Shown piece after piece: positions 60,718 to 64,000 of a DNA stretch of 64,000 nucleotides. The notes below the pieces were generated by a model that worked only from the letters and a program-made list of their open reading frames with translations, did no database searches and was not told the origin of the DNA. Source of the DNA: Leptoclinus maculatus (taxonomy: Eukaryota > Chordata > Actinopteri > Perciformes > Stichaeidae); NCBI GenBank assembly GCA_032191485.1, contig JAVDOI010000005.1, positions 10,104,931 to 10,168,930 of the forward strand. The letters are read 5' to 3'. Made by a program: the position numbers and the translations under genes. Position 1 is the stretch's first letter; every line of letters begins with the position of its first letter.

Positions 60718-61025
60718 GTAAGACTTCATTCTGTGGGTGTAACCAGAGATCTGCAGGGATTTGTTTTTATAACTCTTTCATTATGATACAGAGACTCATA
60801 GCTTTAACATGCATGATTAAAAAAATCTGCTTTCCTTTTACCTTTTCACGTATAGACATTACATTTGAATGATTGCAGGTGGTGTAAAAGCATTTGATGG
60901 AAATCTTTAACCAGAAGTGTGACCATCATGCGCTTACGCTTATCTAATCATTCCATTTTGACCCTAACCTTCTTACCAACTCGCCCATTAGTTGTCGTTT
61001 TCCGTAACCTCTCGTTCTCTCCCAG
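60718..61025 (+). other. nsmf: nsmf intron 12 (308 bp)
   Basis: GTAAGA to TTCTCTCCCAG. No other feature. Confidence 0.93.
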
Positions 61026-61128
61026 GTTCTGGCGGCGGCTCGGCAGGCTGATGAGCAAGCTGAACCCGAAGCCCAACCTCATCCACATCATGGGCTGCTA
61101 TGTGCTGGGGAGCGCTAATGGAGAAAAG
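61026..61128 (+). CDS. nsmf: nsmf exon 13 (residues 526-560), last exon in the window
   Basis: The frame reads QFWRRLGRLMSKLNPKPNLI and ends HIMGCYVLGSANGEK. It matches family FWKRLSRLMSK.NPEPN.IHIMGCY.LG..NGEK. Phase 2 in, phase 0 out; the donor AAG|gtagtc is weak at +4 to +6. The family continues with an LFQNLR... segment, for which I found no exon up to 64000. The annotated protein is therefore incomplete at its C-terminus. Confidence 0.96.
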
Positions 61129-61257
61129 GTAGTCGTCTTTTTTTGTTGTCGTGACAAGCCGGGAGAACAAACGGAGACTCCCACACTCCTCTAGTTGGTG
61201 CGAAGGTTCACTTAAATGTCTACATGCAGCACAAAATCTCAAATATGCGCACACACA

Positions 61258-61396
<139 letters not shown>

Positions 61397-63220
61397 AAAG
61401 GCATATGCTGTGTATAGAACCTTGCAGATAAATCATTTAAACAATCTGTTTGCTTCGAGTCTAAAGCCGGGCGCACTTTTTGCAAATGCGCGGTAAAATA
61501 GCGAAAGAGGGAGCAGTTTTTTGTGTATGCGAAAGATAAAGATTTTTTTTTCATTAATCATTGGAACAAGTGAGTTATGCCTCAACCACGACCTTCTGCT
61601 GCCTGGCTGCAGCTCTGATCCGGCTGTCGAGCGCAGGCAAGGGGGAGGACACACACACATACACACACACACACACACAAACACACAGCACTTTGGAATG
61701 ACAGGGAGAATAGACTCCTTGACACCCACTCAATTAGGCTAAAGCCACTCGGCCTCGCTGCAATTACAGGCTCACATGTTTGGCAACAGACTCATGCCTC
61801 CTCCGGTGGCCCTGCCACAACCCCCTTCCACCCCCACTGACACTGATACACTCTTGCTATATGCAGCCACACTCGCATACAGCGTATGCACAGGAATGTG
61901 CCCACACACACTGAAATATTCATACTTTCTCATTCAGCCCCGTCTTAAACAACTTGTACCTCTGCTTCCTGTGATTGCTTACGGCTGTACCAGCCCTTGT
62001 TCTGCACTCGGGTGGTCAAAATGTGGAGCTTCTTTTACCAACGTTAGAAAAGCGCCTGAATTTGAAAATAGTCGTGAGATATCAGAGAAAGGTGTAGGGT
62101 AAAGGCCATGTCATGCATATTGTATGCTTGTGTACCTCTTGACCTTGATGCTTAGAAATGAAGTGTTTAATGCAGTGTGAAGCTGTAAGGGGGGTCAAGA
62201 CACTTCCAGAGAAAAAAACAACACAAAACTGATTTTAAAAGCCTGTCGTATGTAACAGGTAATAGAGAATTAGATTGATATTTATAATTTAATATGTTTA
62301 ACACTACAGGGCTTTTAATTTGAAACATATATATTATTTACACGTATTGAGTTTGTGTTAATAGTATAATGTTGTAACAAAATATTTACAGCGCAACTGT
62401 GAGCGCATCAGAAAACAAGGAGACCTAAAGGTGTCTCAAATTTAAGCCTCTTTCAGATAAAGCTGGTTCCCCTTCACAGTTGAGTGAAACAAAGGCCACT
62501 ATTACGGTATTAAATGCTGCATGTAGCACATTTCAGAGTGGTTTCCTATAAATGATGTTCCCATACAACAAATTACGTCAATTATGTTTAGTAGGAAAAC
62601 ACTTTTAAGTAACATAAACACGTTTCCAATCATAGTTCGTGGAAGTCTGCATGAAGAAGAAATCTGGGTGGAGGAAAGGGTCGAACAAACACAGGAGTTT
62701 CACCCAGGAGACCAAGATTCAAGTTCTGCGTGACACCAGAAGTCAAGATTAAATTGTTTTAAAGGACGTAACAAACAAACTTAAACTTTAACCCCGATCA
62801 TGATATTTTACTTAACATAATCAAGTAATTTTGTTGCCTAAACATAACCAAGCATATATATTTTTTAATTAACATTGTTAACTGCGCATATAAACTGCAA
62901 CTGCTGTTACCCGAGAGAAAATAGTTTCCCTCGAAACAGGGTTGCACATTTCCAACAGCCATTGTTTCCTCGTGCCCGGTTAAGAAGTCCCAGCAGCGCT
63001 CTGTGACATTTGGCATCTTCTCCACAGTGATTCAGTACAAGTCACATAGGGGATGAGCAGGGAGGCTGCTGCCTGTTTGCGCTGCTGCAAGCTCAGCTGG
63101 ACAGCCGCTATTAATAGACGGACTGACTGGCTGAGCTACCTTCAGATGATGCTCGCTCCACCCAGCATCAGTCCTCACAGCTCTACCACCCATCTCACCC
63201 TGCAAATACATACACCAGTG

Positions 63221-64000
63221 GCGGACCGTGCATTTTATACCTGGGCCTTCACTGCTGTCCTGCAGCTGAAACACAGCTGCAGAGTGCAGATATATGAATA
63301 CGCCGAGAGTGTGTCTCCGCTCTTCTCTGACTGCAGCTGGGACTGCTGCGCGAGGCTGCTGTGAGAGTCCGCCTGTGAGTGCTTTGGGGCGGCTCGTTCA
63401 CGACAGTAACTGTAGAACGGTACGTGCTTTCACGGACTTCTCCGACTACTCGGTCTCTCTCCCCGTCCCTCTCCTATGTGTGTAAATCTCACTCAAGCCG
63501 CAATGCTTTTTGGAATGCACATATTTGATTAGCATCACGTGATGCAAATGACACAGGCAATTGGTCGGTGTGTTTCCTGGACCGCTGAACGAGTGCCTTA
63601 AAGTCTAGAAACGCTAAAGAAGCGTCAAAAGAAGCTCTTGAAAAATTGAATAATTCTCAATTTTCCAGCGGGTTGCAGGTCTGAATACAACGGTGTCTGG
63701 ATCCAGACCCGGACTGCGCTCCGCCTGTGAGGGACTCCTGCTTTATGTTCACAGTATAATTACAAAAACAAATTAAAGGCAAACATGGTATTTAGGTACA
63801 TGATGATATTCCCTGTTAACACCCCTCACCTCCTTTCCTCCAACACCTCAACTGGTTTCTACGGAGCCTGCCTGGGGACATTTGTTAGAAAATAAATATA
63901 TATCATGAAGTCAAAGATCAAAAGAAATCCCAAATGTCACCAGATGGGCTCCTTAGGCGTTGACCCCAGACCCCAGCTTCTTACTGAGCTCCAGTTCTGC
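63221..64000 (+). mobile_element. Probable DNA-transposon left end (CAGTGGCGGACCGTGCATT)
   Basis: CAGTGGCGGACCGTGCATTT resembles the left terminus of a common fish DNA-transposon family and shares its first nine bases with the element at 41580. The right end is not in the window, so the extent is unknown and the end given is the window limit. Confidence 0.4.

Overview
The window is vertebrate genomic DNA, almost certainly from a teleost fish. It has long introns with GT-AG splice sites, (CA)n/(GT)n and (GA)n microsatellites, tRNA-derived fish-type SINEs including a V-SINE/DANA-like copy, and several non-autonomous hAT-like DNA transposons with 8-bp target-site duplications. Species cannot be named from the sequence. 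A 200-bp run of N (3801-4000) shows it is an assembled scaffold.

One protein-coding gene can be supported: nsmf (NMDA receptor synaptonuclear signaling and neuronal migration factor, also called Jacob or NELF), on the + strand. I reconstructed 13 coding exons by hand from 14847 to 61128. Their phases join without a break into 560 codons. The start is a myristoylation-type N-terminus (MGTAVSKRK) and the last residues seen are in a conserved C-terminal block (HIMGCYVLGSANGEK). The final coding exon or exons and the 3' UTR lie beyond base 64000. The leader upstream of the ATG (about 14490-14846) has a GC box, a CArG/TATA-like element and several upstream ORFs.

Layout. 1-14489 is intergenic and rich in repeats: a 42-bp minisatellite, two near-identical ~290-bp repeat copies, the N gap, and a hAT element (4336-5685) with a transposase remnant and a large (GA)n tract. 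14490-14917 holds the leader and exon 1. 14918-32886 is an 18-kb first intron with SINEs, a 21-bp minisatellite and a pair of inverted repeat arms. Exons 2-4 (32887-34984) include the 762-bp exon 3. Exons 5-13 (40501-61128) are separated by repeat-rich introns. Introns 5 and 11 carry two oppositely oriented copies of one hAT-like element. Intron 11 also carries a 5.3-kb hAT element with a perfect 8-bp target-site duplication, filled by about 4.5 kb of a CpG-dense 16-bp minisatellite.

The long open frames over the 16-, 21- and 42-bp minisatellites and the microsatellites are artefacts of repeat arithmetic, not genes. The most interesting signals concern how repeats sit next to nsmf splice sites. 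Exon 2 is wedged between two transposon-derived sequences, leaving only 100 bp of non-repeat DNA. The exon 8 acceptor follows directly on a (TG)n tract. The exon that encodes the nuclear localisation signal is frame-neutral and has a weak donor, so it could be skipped without breaking the frame.
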